NCBI GenBank assembly: GCA_963697285.1
Contig: CAVONI010000011.1
Location: 434,001-498,000 of the forward strand
Source of the DNA: JAEUQQ01 sp963697285
GTDB lineage: Bacteria; Acidobacteriota; Vicinamibacteria; Vicinamibacterales; JAFNAJ01
DNA: 64,000 bases
Direction of reading: 5' to 3'
The notes beneath the pieces are model-generated. The model had not been told where the DNA came from. It ran no database searches and worked only from the letters and a program-made list of their open reading frames with translations. A program made the position numbers and the translations under genes. This document shows positions 1 to 14,388 of the stretch, piece by piece. Positions within the stretch are counted from its first letter, which is position 1. Each line of letters starts with the position of its first letter.

Positions 1-2454
<2,454 letters not shown>

Positions 2455-2464
2455 AGGATATCCG

Positions 2465-4342
2465 TTGACGTCCAGCAAAGATGCACCCACTCCCCAGAAG
2501 GGCGACCGGCGCGACAGCCGGTTGCCCGGGCCCTTCGGGCGTCCCGCCGTGTGGTGGGTGCTGGGGCTTCTCGCCATCCTCTCGATCGCGCAGGTGGCGG
2601 TCTTCCTGCCGTCGGGCCGCTCGATCACCTACTCGGAGTTCAAGGCCTACGTGCGGGCCGGCCAGGTCGACGAGGTCGCGATCGGCGCCGACGCGATCAC
2701 CGGTCAGTTGAAGGTGCAGGATCCGCGCGGCGCGAAGTTCACGACCGCGAAGGTCGACGATCCGAAGCTGGTCGAGGAACTCGAGTCGCACAGCGTTCGC
2801 TACAAGGGCGAGTCACCCAACCGCTGGCTGCCCGAGCTGCTCGGGTGGGTGATTCCCATCGTGGTGCTGCTCTTTCTCTGGAACATGCTGATGCGGCGTG
2901 TCGGCGGCGCCGACGGCGTGATGTCGTTTGCCAGGAGCAAGGCGAAGTTCCACGCCGAAGACAGCGTGAAGGTCACGTTTGCCGACGTGGCGGGCGTGGA
3001 CGAAGCCGCACAGGAACTGCGCGAGATCGTCGAGTTCCTCAGGCAGCCCGAGAAGTTCACCAATCTCGGCGGCAAGATCCCGCGGGGCGTGCTGCTGGTG
3101 GGCCCGCCGGGGACCGGCAAGACCTTGCTGGCGCGGGCCGTCGCGGGCGAGGCGGGCGTGCCGTTCTTCTCGCTCTCGGGGTCGGAGTTCGTCGAGATGT
3201 TCGTGGGCGTCGGCGCGGCGCGCGTCCGTGATCTGTTCGCGCAGGCCGCGGCGAAGTCGCCGTGCATCGTCTTCATCGACGAGCTCGACGCGCTCGGCAA
3301 GGCGCGCATCCAGAGCGCGATGGGCAGCCACGAGGAGCGCGAGCAGACCCTGAACCAGTTGCTCGCCGAGATGGACGGCTTCGATCCACGCAAGGCCATC
3401 ATCATCATGGCCGCGACCAACCGCCCCGAGGTCCTGGACGCTGCCCTCCTGCGGCCAGGACGGTTCGATCGCCAGGTCCTCGTCGACAAGCCCGACGTCC
3501 GCGGGCGCGAGGCGATCCTGCGCATCCACGTGAAGCACGTGAAGCTGGCGTCCGACGTGAACCTCCACGTGGTGGCCGCGCGAACCGCCGGCTTCGCGGG
3601 GGCCGACCTGGCGAACCTCGTGAACGAAGCGGCGCTGCTCGCTGCACGGCGCGACAAGCCGCAGGTCGACGTGCGCGACTTCGACGATGCCATCGACCGC
3701 CTGATCGCAGGACTCGAGAAGCGGCGCGTCATCAACGACAAGGAGCGTGCGATCGTCGCGTACCACGAGGCCGGCCACGCGATCGTCGCGACCGTGTTGC
3801 CGGGCCTCGACCCGGTGCACAAGGTGTCGATTGTCGCGCGGGGCTTCGGGGCCCTCGGCTACACGATGCAGCTTCCGCTCGAAGACCGGTACCTGATGAC
3901 GCGGGCCGACCTCGAGCACCAGCTGGCGGTCCTGCTCGGAGGCCGCACGGCCGAGGAACTTGCGCTCGGCGAGGTCACCACCGGCGCCCAGAACGACCTG
4001 CAGCGCGCCACCGACATCGCTCGCGCGATGGTCACCGAGTACGGGATGAGCGAGGCCCTCGGCGCCATCAACTACGACCAGGGCCGCCGCCGCGCGATGT
4101 TCCTCGACGGGCCGTCGGGCCAGGAGACGAGCCCACACGCCGAGGCCACGGCGCAGCAGATCGACGCCGAGGTCCGTCGCATCATGACCGAGGCCCACGA
4201 CGCCGCACGCCGCGTGCTCACCGCGCACCGCGGTGACCTCGAGCGGCTCACGCAGCGCTTGCTCGAGAAGGAAGTCGTTGATGGAGAGGAACTGCGCACC
4301 CTGATGGCCGAGGCGGCAGCGGCGGTTCCCGACCCCGCCTGA
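2465..4342 (+). CDS. ftsH: ATP-dependent zinc metalloprotease FtsH
   Basis: Membrane-anchored hexameric AAA+ protease degrading misfolded membrane and regulatory proteins. The 625-residue product has a membrane helix at about 30-49, an extracytoplasmic domain, a second helix at about 124-143, Walker A GPPGTGKT (213-220), Walker B IVFIDELD (268-275), the second region of homology ending RPGRFDR, and the zinc motif HEAGH (434-438). All catalytic residues are present. The TTG start is chosen because AGAGGA lies six bases upstream and overlaps the clpB stop; no better start exists nearby. A 12-bp hairpin follows the stop. Confidence 0.96.
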   Translation: MTSSKDAPTPQKGDRRDSRLPGPFGRPAVWWVLGLLAILSIAQVAVFLPSGRSITYSEFKAYVRAGQVDEVAIGADAITGQLKVQDPRGAKFTTAKVDDPKLVEELESHSVRYKGESPNRWLPELLGWVIPIVVLLFLWNMLMRRVGGADGVMSFARSKAKFHAEDSVKVTFADVAGVDEAAQELREIVEFLRQPEKFTNLGGKIPRGVLLVGPPGTGKTLLARAVAGEAGVPFFSLSGSEFVEMFVGVGAARVRDLFAQAAAKSPCIVFIDELDALGKARIQSAMGSHEEREQTLNQLLAEMDGFDPRKAIIIMAATNRPEVLDAALLRPGRFDRQVLVDKPDVRGREAILRIHVKHVKLASDVNLHVVAARTAGFAGADLANLVNEAALLAARRDKPQVDVRDFDDAIDRLIAGLEKRRVINDKERAIVAYHEAGHAIVATVLPGLDPVHKVSIVARGFGALGYTMQLPLEDRYLMTRADLEHQLAVLLGGRTAEELALGEVTTGAQNDLQRATDIARAMVTEYGMSEALGAINYDQGRRRAMFLDGPSGQETSPHAEATAQQIDAEVRRIMTEAHDAARRVLTAHRGDLERLTQRLLEKEVVDGEELRTLMAEAAAAVPDPA

Positions 4343-4346
4343 GAGC

Positions 4347-4382
4347 CCGGACGACGCGCCTCGACGGGCACGCGTCGTCCGG
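4347..4382. terminator. Perfect 12-bp hairpin between convergent ftsH and CDGSH gene
   Basis: CCGGACGACGCG (4347-4358) pairs perfectly with 4371-4382 around a 12-base loop. It fills the 55-base gap between two converging genes and can form in both transcripts. There is no T-run on either side, so termination here would be of the U-tract-less or Rho-assisted kind; this is inference from position and stability. Confidence 0.55.
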
Positions 4383-4397
4383 ATGGTACCTCGGGCG

Positions 4398-4628
4398 TCA
4401 GATGGCGGGCTTGTCGGGGTTGACGGGCACGGCGGCTTCATCCGCGGCGAACCCGATCCTGTTGTGCGCCCCGTCGCAGAACGGCTTGCGTGACGACGCG
4501 CCGCAGCGGCACAGCGAGAACGGACGCTTGGCCAGCGGGTATGCGTTGCCGTTCCAATCGACGAGGACCGCGTCGTCACCCTCGACGAGCAGCGAGCCGT
4601 TCTGACGAACCTTGATCACAGTGGGCAT
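4398..4628 (-). CDS. CDGSH iron-sulfur domain protein
   Basis: Small protein of 76 residues with one CDGSH zinc-finger-like [2Fe-2S] domain. The ligand pattern C-x-C with FCDGAH downstream is clear in LCRCGASSRKPFCDGAH, giving the usual three Cys and one His. Bacterial members are soluble redox or Fe-S transfer proteins; the physiological role is not known. The start at 4628 is preferred over an upstream ATG at 4688 because GGAGAAACGCTCGCC precedes it and the homologous region begins directly with MPTVIKV. Its 3' end faces ftsH and its start lies 53 bases beyond the rho stop, so it may be read from the rho promoter. Confidence 0.85.
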   Translation of the reverse strand: MPTVIKVRQNGSLLVEGDDAVLVDWNGNAYPLAKRPFSLCRCGASSRKPFCDGAHNRIGFAADEAAVPVNPDKPAI

Positions 4629-4680
4629 GGCGAGCGTTTCTCCGGATGAGAGGCGCCCACGACCGGCGGGCGCCCGGCAA

Positions 4681-6243
<1,563 letters not shown>

Positions 6244-6328
6244 GGTGGTGCAGAGTGGTGCGAAGCTGACGACCGCGCGGGACCTGCATCGCGCGGCTGA
6301 AGATCGGATGTCCGGATCGGTTGCTCGG

Positions 6329-6357
6329 AGTATGGAACGCGACCGTCGCGGTGTCAA
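6329..6357 (-). promoter_or_regulatory. Sigma-70-type promoter for rho
   Basis: On the minus strand a perfect -35 TTGACA (6352-6357) is followed after 17 bases by CATACT (6329-6334). Expected transcription start is near 6322, about 80 bases before the rho start codon. The promoter overlaps the longest possible rho frame, which supports the shorter start at 6243. Confidence 0.7.
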
Positions 6358-6426
6358 ACGCGGGTCACGTGCGCACGCTCTCCGGACGCGAGGCGGCCAG
6401 CGCCTCGGCCTGCCGCCCGCCTGGGG

Positions 6427-6795
6427 TCAATAGCGAGACGGCGGCTCCCCCACCGCCATGATCGAACACGCCAGGATCGGCTCGAGGCCCAGCGCCCGCG
6501 CCCGCGCGACAAGGTCGTCGCTCTCGCTGCCCGGGTTCAACCACAGCCGCGTGGCCCCCGTGTGCACGACATCCTCGAGCAGTGTCTCGCCCACCTGGGG
6601 TCGCACATAGAACGACACCATGTCGAGAGGCCGTGGGACGTCCAGCAGGGACGAGTACACGGGCAGCCCTTCGATGGTCTCGGCATGGAGGTTGACGGGA
6701 AACACCGTGAAACCGCGCGCGGCATACGCGCGAACGGCCTTGTTCCCGAACTTCGAGCGGTCGGCCGAGGCGCCGACGATCGCGATGGTGGGCAT
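6427..6795 (-). CDS. CoA-binding domain protein (YccU type)
   Basis: Stand-alone Rossmann-fold CoA-binding domain of 122 residues. The N-terminal TIAIVGASADRSKFGNKA is the nucleotide-binding glycine loop; the C-terminal LNPGSESDDLVARARALG is typical of the family. These proteins resemble the N-terminal part of succinyl-CoA synthetase alpha chains; their function is unknown. The start at 6795 is chosen over 6819 because GGAG precedes it at good spacing (CTCCGGAGCCTGTC before ATG). It is divergent from the glycosyltransferase gene and lies upstream of rho in the same direction, but rho has its own promoter. Confidence 0.82.
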   Translation of the reverse strand: MPTIAIVGASADRSKFGNKAVRAYAARGFTVFPVNLHAETIEGLPVYSSLLDVPRPLDMVSFYVRPQVGETLLEDVVHTGATRLWLNPGSESDDLVARARALGLEPILACSIMAVGEPPSRY

Positions 6796-6826
6796 GACAG
6801 GCTCCGGAGGTCGCAACAACGTGGGC

Positions 6827-6832
6827 TACAAT
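6827..6832 (+). promoter_or_regulatory. -10 box TACAAT directly before the GT39 start
   Basis: TACAAT ends nine bases before the GTG start at 6842. No ribosome-binding site lies between. Transcription would begin at or next to the start codon, suggesting a leaderless or near-leaderless mRNA. No good -35 is visible. Confidence 0.5.
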
Positions 6833-6841
6833 TCGGCGTTC

Positions 6842-8519
6842 GTGTCGCGCCGCCTCGTCCTTCTCGCGCTGCTCGCGGTACTGGTGTTCTTCGCCGGTCT
6901 CGGCCGTGGCGCGATCGGTGACTCCGATGAGGCATTCTACGCGGAAGCCGCGCGCGAAATGGTCGTCAGCGGTGACTGGCTGACGCCCTACTACAACTTC
7001 GAGACGCGGTTCCAGAAACCGATCCTCTACTACTGGTTCGCGGCGACGGCCTTCTTCGTCGCCGGCATCGGCGAAGCGGCGGCACGTGTGCCCTCGGCGG
7101 CCGCTGGCCTGCTGCTCGTCTTCGTCACCTACCGGATGGCGAAGCGCCGCTTCGACGACGACACCGCCTGGGTCGCGGGGTTGCTGGCCGCCACCAACTT
7201 CGGCTACGTGGCGATCGGCCGGATGGCGCTTCCCGATCTGCCGCTCGCGGCCTTCATCACGCTGACCACCTGGGCCGCGTTCGAGTCGCTCGATGCCGGC
7301 CACGGTCGTGACCGTCGCGACGCGCGCCGCTGGCTCGTGCTGTCGACGGCTGCGGCCGCCCTCGGCATGCTGATGAAGGGCCCGGTCGGGGTCCTGCTCC
7401 CGGCGCTCATCGTGCTGCCCTCGCTCGTCTGGCGGCCTGCCCCGCCCGGCGGCGGCCGAGTGACGCGTGCCCGTTGGCCGTGGTCGCCGTCCGACCTCGC
7501 GCTCGCCGTGGCCGTGTTCCTCGTCATCGCGGCACCGTGGTACGTCGCCATGGTCGGCGAGCACGGGTACGCCTATCTCGATCGGTTCTTCATCGGCGAG
7601 AACGTCGATCGCTTCGCGACCGATCGCTACAACGAACCCCGCTCGTTGTTCTTCTACGTGCCGATCGTCCTGGGCGGCCTGATGCCGTGGACGCCATTCG
7701 TCGCGGGAGCGCTGCTGCCGCTCGCGACGGTGCGGTCGCGGTTGAGAGACCTCGCGGTGATCGACGGCCGCCTCCTCGTCTGGATGCTGGTGCCGCTGGC
7801 GTTCTACTCGATCTCGGTCGGGAAGCAGCCACGCTACGTGCTGCCGATCCTGCCGCCTCTGGCGGTGCTCGCGGCGTCGACGATCGTGCGGCTGGTGCGC
7901 GAGGAGCGCCGCGGCGTCGTGGCGGCCTGCTGTGGAATCACCGGCGTGCTGTATGTGGGCCTGGCGGCCTTCCTGTGGAACGCGCTTCCCCTGCTCGTGA
8001 CCCTCGACCCGAGCATGGCCCGCGTGACGGTCGCCGCCGTCGCGTTGGCTGGCCCGGCCGTGATCATCGCCGGTGTGTGGAGCACCCTGAACCGCGTGCC
8101 CCTCGTCTTCGCTCTGGCGTCGGCGGTCGTCCTGCTGTCGTTGAACTTCGCCGTCTATTCGGCGGCCGGCGTCGAGCCCGTGCAGCGCATGGCCGAGATG
8201 CTCACGCCACACGTGCACGCCGAGACGCCCGATTGGCACCTACAAGGTCTTCGTCCGCAACCTGGTCTTCTACTCGGGCCGGAAGACGACCGACCTCTCG
8301 ACGCGCGACGACCTCGAGGCCTTCCTCGCCAGCCCGACGCGTGTCGTCTGCGTCCTGAAGGCGGCGGAGTTCGCGAAGCTGCCGCCCGACCTGCGCGCGC
8401 GCCTGCGGACGCTGGCGGAGGTGCAGTACTTCAACCCAGCCGGGATCCGGATCAAGACCCTCCTGCGCCCCGATCCCGACACCGACCTCGACCTCGTGGT
8501 GCTGGTGAGCAACCGGTAG
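6842..8519 (+). CDS. GT39-family membrane glycosyltransferase (frame shift near 8218-8231)
   Basis: Polytopic GT-C glycosyltransferase of the ArnT/dolichyl-phosphate-mannose family, expected to move a sugar from a lipid-phosphate donor onto lipid or protein at the outer face of the membrane. An N-terminal helix is followed by GDSDEAFYAE (about 26-35), the acidic GT-C catalytic loop, then many hydrophobic segments and a C-terminal soluble part. The frame changes near 8218-8231: removing one base joins the membrane part to PIGTYKVFVRNLVFYSGRK and gives 558 residues ending at the TAG of 8517-8519. The two halves read naturally, so I take this as one gene with a sequence error. Acceptor unknown. 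Confidence 0.8.
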
Positions 8520-8523
8520 GGGG

Positions 8524-9918
8524 TCAGTCGGGGAAGATCTTTCCGGGGTTCAGCAGGCCGTGGGGATCGAACGCGTGCTTGATGCGCTTCATCAGCGCGA
8601 TGGCGTCGGCCGAGAGGTTGCGCCCGATGTAGGCCGATTTCGTGACCCCGATGCCGTGCTCGCCGCTGATGACGCCACCCAGCGCGATGACGCCATCGAA
8701 CAGGTCGGCCTGCGCCTGGTCGGCCCGCTGCATCTGCCGCGTGTCGCCGGGGTCCGGCACCATGATGTTGACGTGGATGTTGCCGTCGCCCGCGTGACCG
8801 AAGCTCGGAATCGGCAGGCCGTACCGTTCACGCAACTCGGTCACCAGGGCGAACAGCTCGGGGATGCGCCCCTTTGGCACGACCACGTCGTTGTTCACCT
8901 TGAGCGGAGCGATCATCTTCAGCGCCGGTGACAGGTCGCGCCGCACGGCCCACAGGTGCTCGCGATCGTCGGCATCGGTGGCCACCTTGCACCACGTCGC
9001 GCCTGCCGCCGCGCACGCCTCCTCGGCCCGCGAGAGGTCGTTGGCCACCTGGGTGGCACTGCCGTCCACGTCGACCAGCAGCATCGCGGGGATCCCATGC
9101 AGGTGCAAGGATTCGTCGTTGCGGTACCGCTCCACCGCATCGAGGCACATCCCGTCGATGATCTCGATCGTGGCCGGCACGACGCGGCGGATGACGAACT
9201 CGTCCACGGCGCGGGCGGCCGCCGCGATCGACGGGAACGCGGCCTGGAGGGTCGCGCGCGTCTCGGGCCTGGGAATCAGCCGCAGGATGGCTTTCGTGAC
9301 GATCGCCAGCGTGCCCTCAGACCCGATGAGCAGCTGCGTCAGGTCATAGCCAACGACGTTCTTGACGGTGCGGCCGCCCGTCTCGATCAGCTCGCCAGTC
9401 GGCAGCACCACCTCGAGGCCGAGCACGTACTGCCGCGTGACCCCGTACTTGAACGCGCGCGGCCCGCCGGCGTTCTCGGCGATGTTCCCACCGATCGCGC
9501 ACTCGAGCATCGACTGCGGATCAGGGGGATAGAACAGTCCGCGCGCCTCGACCGCGGCCTGCAGCGCGGCGGTCGTCACGTTGGGCTCGACGACGGCGAG
9601 CAGGTTGTGGTCGTCGATCTCGAGGATGCGCGTGAAGCGCGCCATCGACAGCACGAGCCCGCCGAGCACGGGCACGGCACCCCCGCTGTAACCTGTTCCC
9701 CCGCCGCGAGGCACCAGGGGAATGCGGTGCGCCAGGCACCACCGCATCACCTGCGCGACCTGTGACGCCGTCGTCGGCACGACCACCACGTCGGGCAGCG
9801 CCGCCACGCGTTCGAGGGAGTCGGCACTGTGGGCCGCCCTCGCCGGCAGGTCGGTCAGCACCGCATCGGCACCGACGATGCCGCGGAGGACGTCGAGCGC
9901 GTCGGGCGGGATCGTCAC
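8524..9918 (-). CDS. glcD: FAD-linked oxidase, glycolate/D-lactate dehydrogenase GlcD type
   Basis: Oxidises a 2-hydroxy acid (glycolate or D-lactate) with FAD. The 464-residue product has a PCMH FAD-binding domain (PRGGGTGYSGGAVP near 70-83, then GGNIAENAGGPRAFKYG) and a C-terminal FAD-oxidase domain with SFGHAGDGNIHVN and GEHGIGVTKSAYI. The GTG start at 9918 shares GTGA with the stop of the upstream aminotransferase, so the two are translationally coupled. No GlcE or GlcF subunit genes are adjacent. Substrate cannot be told from sequence; GlcD is the nearest named member. Confidence 0.85.
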   Translation of the reverse strand: MTIPPDALDVLRGIVGADAVLTDLPARAAHSADSLERVAALPDVVVVPTTASQVAQVMRWCLAHRIPLVPRGGGTGYSGGAVPVLGGLVLSMARFTRILEIDDHNLLAVVEPNVTTAALQAAVEARGLFYPPDPQSMLECAIGGNIAENAGGPRAFKYGVTRQYVLGLEVVLPTGELIETGGRTVKNVVGYDLTQLLIGSEGTLAIVTKAILRLIPRPETRATLQAAFPSIAAAARAVDEFVIRRVVPATIEIIDGMCLDAVERYRNDESLHLHGIPAMLLVDVDGSATQVANDLSRAEEACAAAGATWCKVATDADDREHLWAVRRDLSPALKMIAPLKVNNDVVVPKGRIPELFALVTELRERYGLPIPSFGHAGDGNIHVNIMVPDPGDTRQMQRADQAQADLFDGVIALGGVISGEHGIGVTKSAYIGRNLSADAIALMKRIKHAFDPHGLLNPGKIFPD

Positions 9919-11127
9919 GGTACCGCCACCGCCGTCGCCTCGCCTGCGGCGTCGCGCGCGGCAATGAAGGCGTGGATGCGCCGGGCGCCTTCCTCCAGGC
10001 GTTCGACAGATGTGGCAAACGAGATCCGGAGGAACCCCGGCGCGTCGAACGCCTCACCAGGAGTCAACGCCACGTGCTGCTCCTCGAGCAACGCCTCGGC
10101 GAACGCCGCCGACGTGCGCAGGCCGCCTGGCGACAGCAGGTCGCCGATGTCGATGAAGAGGTAGAACGCACCGCTCGGCTTGACGCACCTGATTCGCGGA
10201 TCCGCGGTCAGCAGCGACCAGATGCGGTCGCGCCGCGAACGATACGCCTCGAGCATCTCGCCGACACACACCTGCGGACCTGTCAGCGCCGCCACGGTCG
10301 CGCGCTGCGTGATCGAGCAGACGTTCGAGGTCGAGTGGCTCTGGATGGCGTTGCACGCCGCGATGACCTCCTCCGGGGCAATCGTCCACCCGCAGCGCCA
10401 GCCCGTCATCGCATAGGTCTTCGAGACGGATCCCGCAATCACCGTGCGGTCGCGCATCCGCTCGAACAGCACCCGCGGCAGGTTGTGCGCCGACTCCTCG
10501 TAGATCAACTGCTCGTAGCACAGGTCGAGCACGATCCAGATGCCCCGGGCTGCCGCGGCGTCGGCCAGGACCGCCATCTCGGACTCGCTCATCAGCGCGC
10601 CGGTGGGATTGCACGGCGAGTTGACGATGATGGCCTTCGTGCGCGGGGTCATCGCGTCGATGAAGGGCTGCGCCGTGATCGCAAAGCCGTTCTCGGCGTA
10701 TGTCCGCACGACAACGGGCGTCGCGTCGGCCAGCCTGACCTGCTCGGTGAGGCTCGGCCAGCCCGGCGCGTGCGTGATCACCTCATCGCCCTCGCCGAAG
10801 ATCGCGAGCGCCGGATTGAACAAGGCCTGCTTGCCGCCGGCCGACACGATGGTCTCGGCCACCGGCGATCTCGATCCCGTACAGGCGGCGATAGAACGCC
10901 ACGATCGCGCCACGGAGCTCGGCGATGCCCGCATTGGCGGTGTACTTCGTGAAATCGCCCTCGATGGCCGCGATCGCGGCCGCCTTGACGTGCTCCGGCG
11001 TGGCGAAGTCGGGCTCACCGGCCCCGAGTTCGACCACGTCGTGTCCCTGCGCACGCAGCCGCTGGGCTTCGAGCAGGACCTTCAATGTCGGCGACGCGCT
11101 CACGCGCGTCGTGCGTGGTGCCAGCAT
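9915..11127 (-). CDS. PLP-dependent aspartate/aromatic aminotransferase (frame shift near 10862)
   Basis: Class I aminotransferase moving an amino group between aspartate or an aromatic acid and a 2-oxo acid. The N-terminal part (MLAPRTTRVSASPTLKV, then ELGAGEPDFATPEHVK) and the rest (ETIVSAGGKQALFNP, NSPCNPTG, and the PLP-lysine segment GSVSKTYAMTGWRCGW) are in different frames. Deleting one base at 10862-10867, where ATCGCCGGTGG would become ATCGCGGTGG, gives one 403-residue protein. It sits four bases after coaD and overlaps glcD by GTGA. A role in tyrosine or phenylalanine formation with the aromatic operon is possible but unproven. Confidence 0.82.
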
Positions 11128-11131
11128 CGCT

Positions 11132-11638
11132 CTACCCTTTCGCGGCCGCCCGGCGGTCGCGAAGCCGTGTCTCGACCGCGGGGGGCACCAACCCGCTGAT
11201 GTCACCGCCGAACGTGAAGACCTCCTTCACGAGGCGCGAGCTGACGTAACTGTATTGCGCCGCGGGCATCATGAACACCGTCTCGACGTCGGGCGCGAGG
11301 TGCCGGTTCATCATGGCCAGCTGCATTTCGTACTCGAAGTCCGACACCGCGCGCAGGCCGCGCACGATTGCCGACGCGTGCTGGGCACGCGCGTAGTCGA
11401 CCAGCAAGCCGTCGAAGGCGTCGGCCGTCACGTTCGGCGTGTCGCTTGAACACCTCGCCGATGATCGTCAGCCGCTCCTCGACGCTGAACAACGGCGGTC
11501 TTGCCGGGGTTGGTCAGGATCGCCACCACGATGCGGTCGAACAGCCGCGCGCCCCGCGCGATGATGTCGACGTGACCCGTGCGTGAGCGGGTCGAACGAC
11601 CCGGGATAGATGGCGATACGCCCAGCGGTGACTCCCAT
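11132..11638 (-). CDS. coaD: Phosphopantetheine adenylyltransferase (three frame shifts)
   Basis: Penultimate enzyme of coenzyme A synthesis: transfers AMP from ATP to 4'-phosphopantetheine. The start MGVTAGRIAIYPGSFDP carries the nucleotidyltransferase signature, followed by GHVDIIARGARLFD, FSVEERLTIIGEVFK and a long piece from VTADAFDGLLVDYA through YSYVSSRLVKEVFTFGG to the end. These four pieces lie in successive frames; removing one base near 11577, 11496 and 11437 gives 167 residues, the normal CoaD length. An essential single-copy gene broken three times by the same type of change is best explained by sequence error. It lies between rsmD and the aminotransferase; rsmD-coaD pairing is common in bacteria. 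Confidence 0.88.
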
Positions 11639-11679
11639 GTGACCCGACGTCCTCCAGCCTGAGCGACGCGAACGACCAC

Positions 11680-12273
11680 TCAGTCGACCGGTGGCGCGGG
11701 GCCACCGTCCACCGTCTGACCTGACACCGCGTAGAGCGACAGCGCGCTGTCGCCCGACGTGATGGTGCGCACCGACCGGGCGTCTCCGCACCGTGCGGGC
11801 AACACACGCCGGCGCGCGTACTCGACCACGATGAGACCGCCGGGGGCGAGCCGCTCTGCCAGGGCCGCGATCATCGGCTCGAGATCGCCCGTCTCGTATG
11901 GCGGATCGAGGAACGCGACGTCGATGCTCGAGGGAGCCAACCGTCCGGCCGCCGCTGTCACCGTGCGCGCGCACATTGTATAGCCACCCTCGATGCCGCA
12001 GTGACGCAGATTTCGAGCAATCAACGCGACCGCCCGCGGGTCGTGCTCGATGAACGTCACGTGCGCCGCGCCACGGCTGAGGGCCTCGATGCCCACGGCC
12101 CCCGTCCCGGCGCACGCATCGACGAACCTCGCCCCGGCCACCCGCTCCGAGAGGACGTTGAACACGGTCTCGCGAAGGCGGTCGGACGTCGGACGCAGTC
12201 CTTCCCAGGATGGCGTTGCCAGCCGCCGTCCCTTGAGCGCGCCGGCGATGACGCGAAGTGTCGAAGCCTTCAT
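11680..12273 (-). CDS. rsmD: 16S rRNA (guanine966-N2)-methyltransferase
   Basis: Methylates G966 in the small-subunit RNA using S-adenosylmethionine. The 197-residue product has the family opening RVIAGALKGRRLATPSWEGLRPTSDRLRETVFN, the SAM motif DACAGTGAVGIEALSRGA and the catalytic DPPY (FLDPPYETG). Length and order fit RsmD. Its start overlaps the recG stop by four bases and coaD follows after 41 bases, a common neighbourhood. Confidence 0.93.
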   Translation of the reverse strand: MKASTLRVIAGALKGRRLATPSWEGLRPTSDRLRETVFNVLSERVAGARFVDACAGTGAVGIEALSRGAAHVTFIEHDPRAVALIARNLRHCGIEGGYTMCARTVTAAAGRLAPSSIDVAFLDPPYETGDLEPMIAALAERLAPGGLIVVEYARRRVLPARCGDARSVRTITSGDSALSLYAVSGQTVDGGPAPPVD

Positions 12274-14388
12274 CCGATGCCCACCAGGCCGAAGCGCTCG
12301 GCCCAGGTCGCCCGCGTCTCGGCGATCAGCGCATCGTCAGGATCCGCCTGCGCAACGTACTCGTCGGCCAGCGTCCGCGCCGCCTCCATGACCGCGCGGT
12401 CACGCGTCACGTCGCCAATCCGCAACTTCGGCATGCCCGACTGCCGTGTCCCGAACACGTCACCCGGACCGCGCAGCTCGAGGTCGCGCTCGGCGATGAC
12501 GAAGCCGTCGTCGGTCTCGGAGATGACCTTGAGGCGCGCGCGGGCCTCGTCGGTCAGCGGCGACTGGTACAGCAGCACGCAGAACGACTCGTGCGTTCCG
12601 CGACCGACCCGGCCGCGCAGCTGGTGCAGTTGGGCGAGCCCGAACCGCTCGGCATGCTCGACAACCATCACCGTCGCGTTCGGCACGTCCACGCCCACCT
12701 CGATGACCGTGGTCGACACCAGGACGTCAAGATCGCCCGCTGCGAACGCCCGCATCACGTCGTCCTTCTCGTCGGCCCGCATCCGGCCGTGCACCAGGCC
12801 GAGGCGCAGGCCCGACAACGACTCCCCCGCCAGCTCGGTGGCCATGGCGGTGGCCGAACGCACGTCCACCTTCTCGCTCTCGTCGACCAGCGGATACACG
12901 ACGTAGGCCTGACGTCCCGCGCCAACCTGCTCGCGCACGAAGGCGTAGACCGCGTCGCGCCGTTCGTCGGGCCTCACCGTGGTCTTGATCGCCACGCGAC
13001 CAGGGGGCCGCTCGCGGATCACCGACACGTCGAGGTCTCCGTACGCCGTCAGCGCCAGCGTGCGGGGGATCGGGGTCGCCGTCATGACCAGGACGTCGGG
13101 GCACCAGCCCTTCTGACGCAAGGTCGCGCGCTGCAGCACGCCGAACCGGTGTTGTTCGTCGATGACGACCAGGCCCAGCGCCGCAAACGCGACGGGATCC
13201 TCGACCAGCGCGTGCGTGCCCACGACCAGGCGCAGGCTGCCGTCGGCGAGCCGGCCCAGGATGTCGCGGCGCGCCGCCGCGGGCATGCTCCCGGTCAGCA
13301 GGTCGACGTCCCACGGCGTCGCGGCCAGCAACCCGCGCAGCGTGCGCGCGTGCTGTTCGGCCAGCACGCCCGTCGGCGCCATGAACGCCACCTGCAGGCC
13401 ATTCTCGATCGCGACGAGTGCCGCCAGCAGGGCCACGATGGTCTTGCCGGCGCCGACGTCGCCCTGCAGCAGCCGGTGCATTGGCGCGGCGCGACGCATG
13501 TCGTCGACGATTTCACGCGTCGCCTGCTTCTGGCCGTCGGTCAACGCGAACGGCAGCATCGCCCGCGCCCTGGCACGCATGGCGTCGTTCACCTCGATGG
13601 TGAATGGCTTCTGCTCGCGGGCGAGGTCGAGGCGACGCAGCGCCACGCCCAGCTGAAAGGCGAAGAACTCGCCGAACACCAGCCGTTGCTGTGCCGGTGT
13701 CTGGTTCGCGTTGAGCGCGTCGACGCTGGCCTCGGGCGGAGGGAAGTGTGCAAACTGCAGCGCGTCACGGAGGGTCGGGAAACCCGAGCCGCACGCGCAG
13801 CGCGTGAGGCAGCGGATCGGGCAGCGGCGCCGGCAGTGCCGCGACGGCGTCGGCGACGATCGCACGCTGGAGCTTCGGTGTCAGCGTGCCGATCCGCTCG
13901 TAGACCGGGACGATGCGACCGGCGTGGGGCGAATCGGCATCGGGCTCGAGCACCTCGAACTGCGGGCTCGACATCTGCAGGCCCGACAGGCCGCGCGTCT
14001 CCACCTTCCCGAACAGCGCCAGCGCCAGCCCCGGACGGATGACGTCACGCAGGAAGCGCTGGTTGAACCACACGACGGGCAGCATCCCCGTGTCGTCGCG
14101 CAGCAGCGCTTCGAACACCGTGAAGCCCCGCCGCCGGGTCGTCCGCAGGTCGCATCGCACCACGGTCGCGGTCACGGTGGATACCTCGCCGGCGCGCAAT
14201 TGGGCGATCGGCGTCGTCCGCGAGCGGTCCTCGTAGCGGAACGGCAGGCGCAGCAGCAGGTCGTCGACGGTCTCGATGCCGGCGCGCGCGAAGTCCTGGA
14301 GGCGCCTCGCGCCGACGCCTTTGAGGGTCGCGACCGACTGCCGCGACAGGTCGGGCGGCGGGGCGGCCGCGGCGGCGCGGCGCGTCAC
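12270..14388 (-). CDS. recG: ATP-dependent DNA helicase RecG (frame shift near 13772)
   Basis: Branch-migrating helicase acting on stalled replication forks and Holliday junctions. The N-terminal part has the helix-hairpin-helix-like LKGVGARRLQDFARAGIETVDDLL and an OB wedge domain; the C-terminal part carries GDVGAGKTIVALLAAL (Walker A), DEQHRFG (DExH box), MTATPIPRTLALT and QLRGRVGRG. The two parts join at GFPDLRDALQFAHFPPPE if one C is removed from the CCC at 13772-13774 (minus-strand GACCCTCCG), giving 705 residues. It overlaps both neighbours by four bases, so it belongs to the same operon. Confidence 0.9.

Noticed and set aside
6365..8239. A 624-codon minus-strand frame opposite the GT39 gene
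   Set aside because: Arg/His/Gln-rich shadow; the plus strand has a clear polytopic glycosyltransferase.
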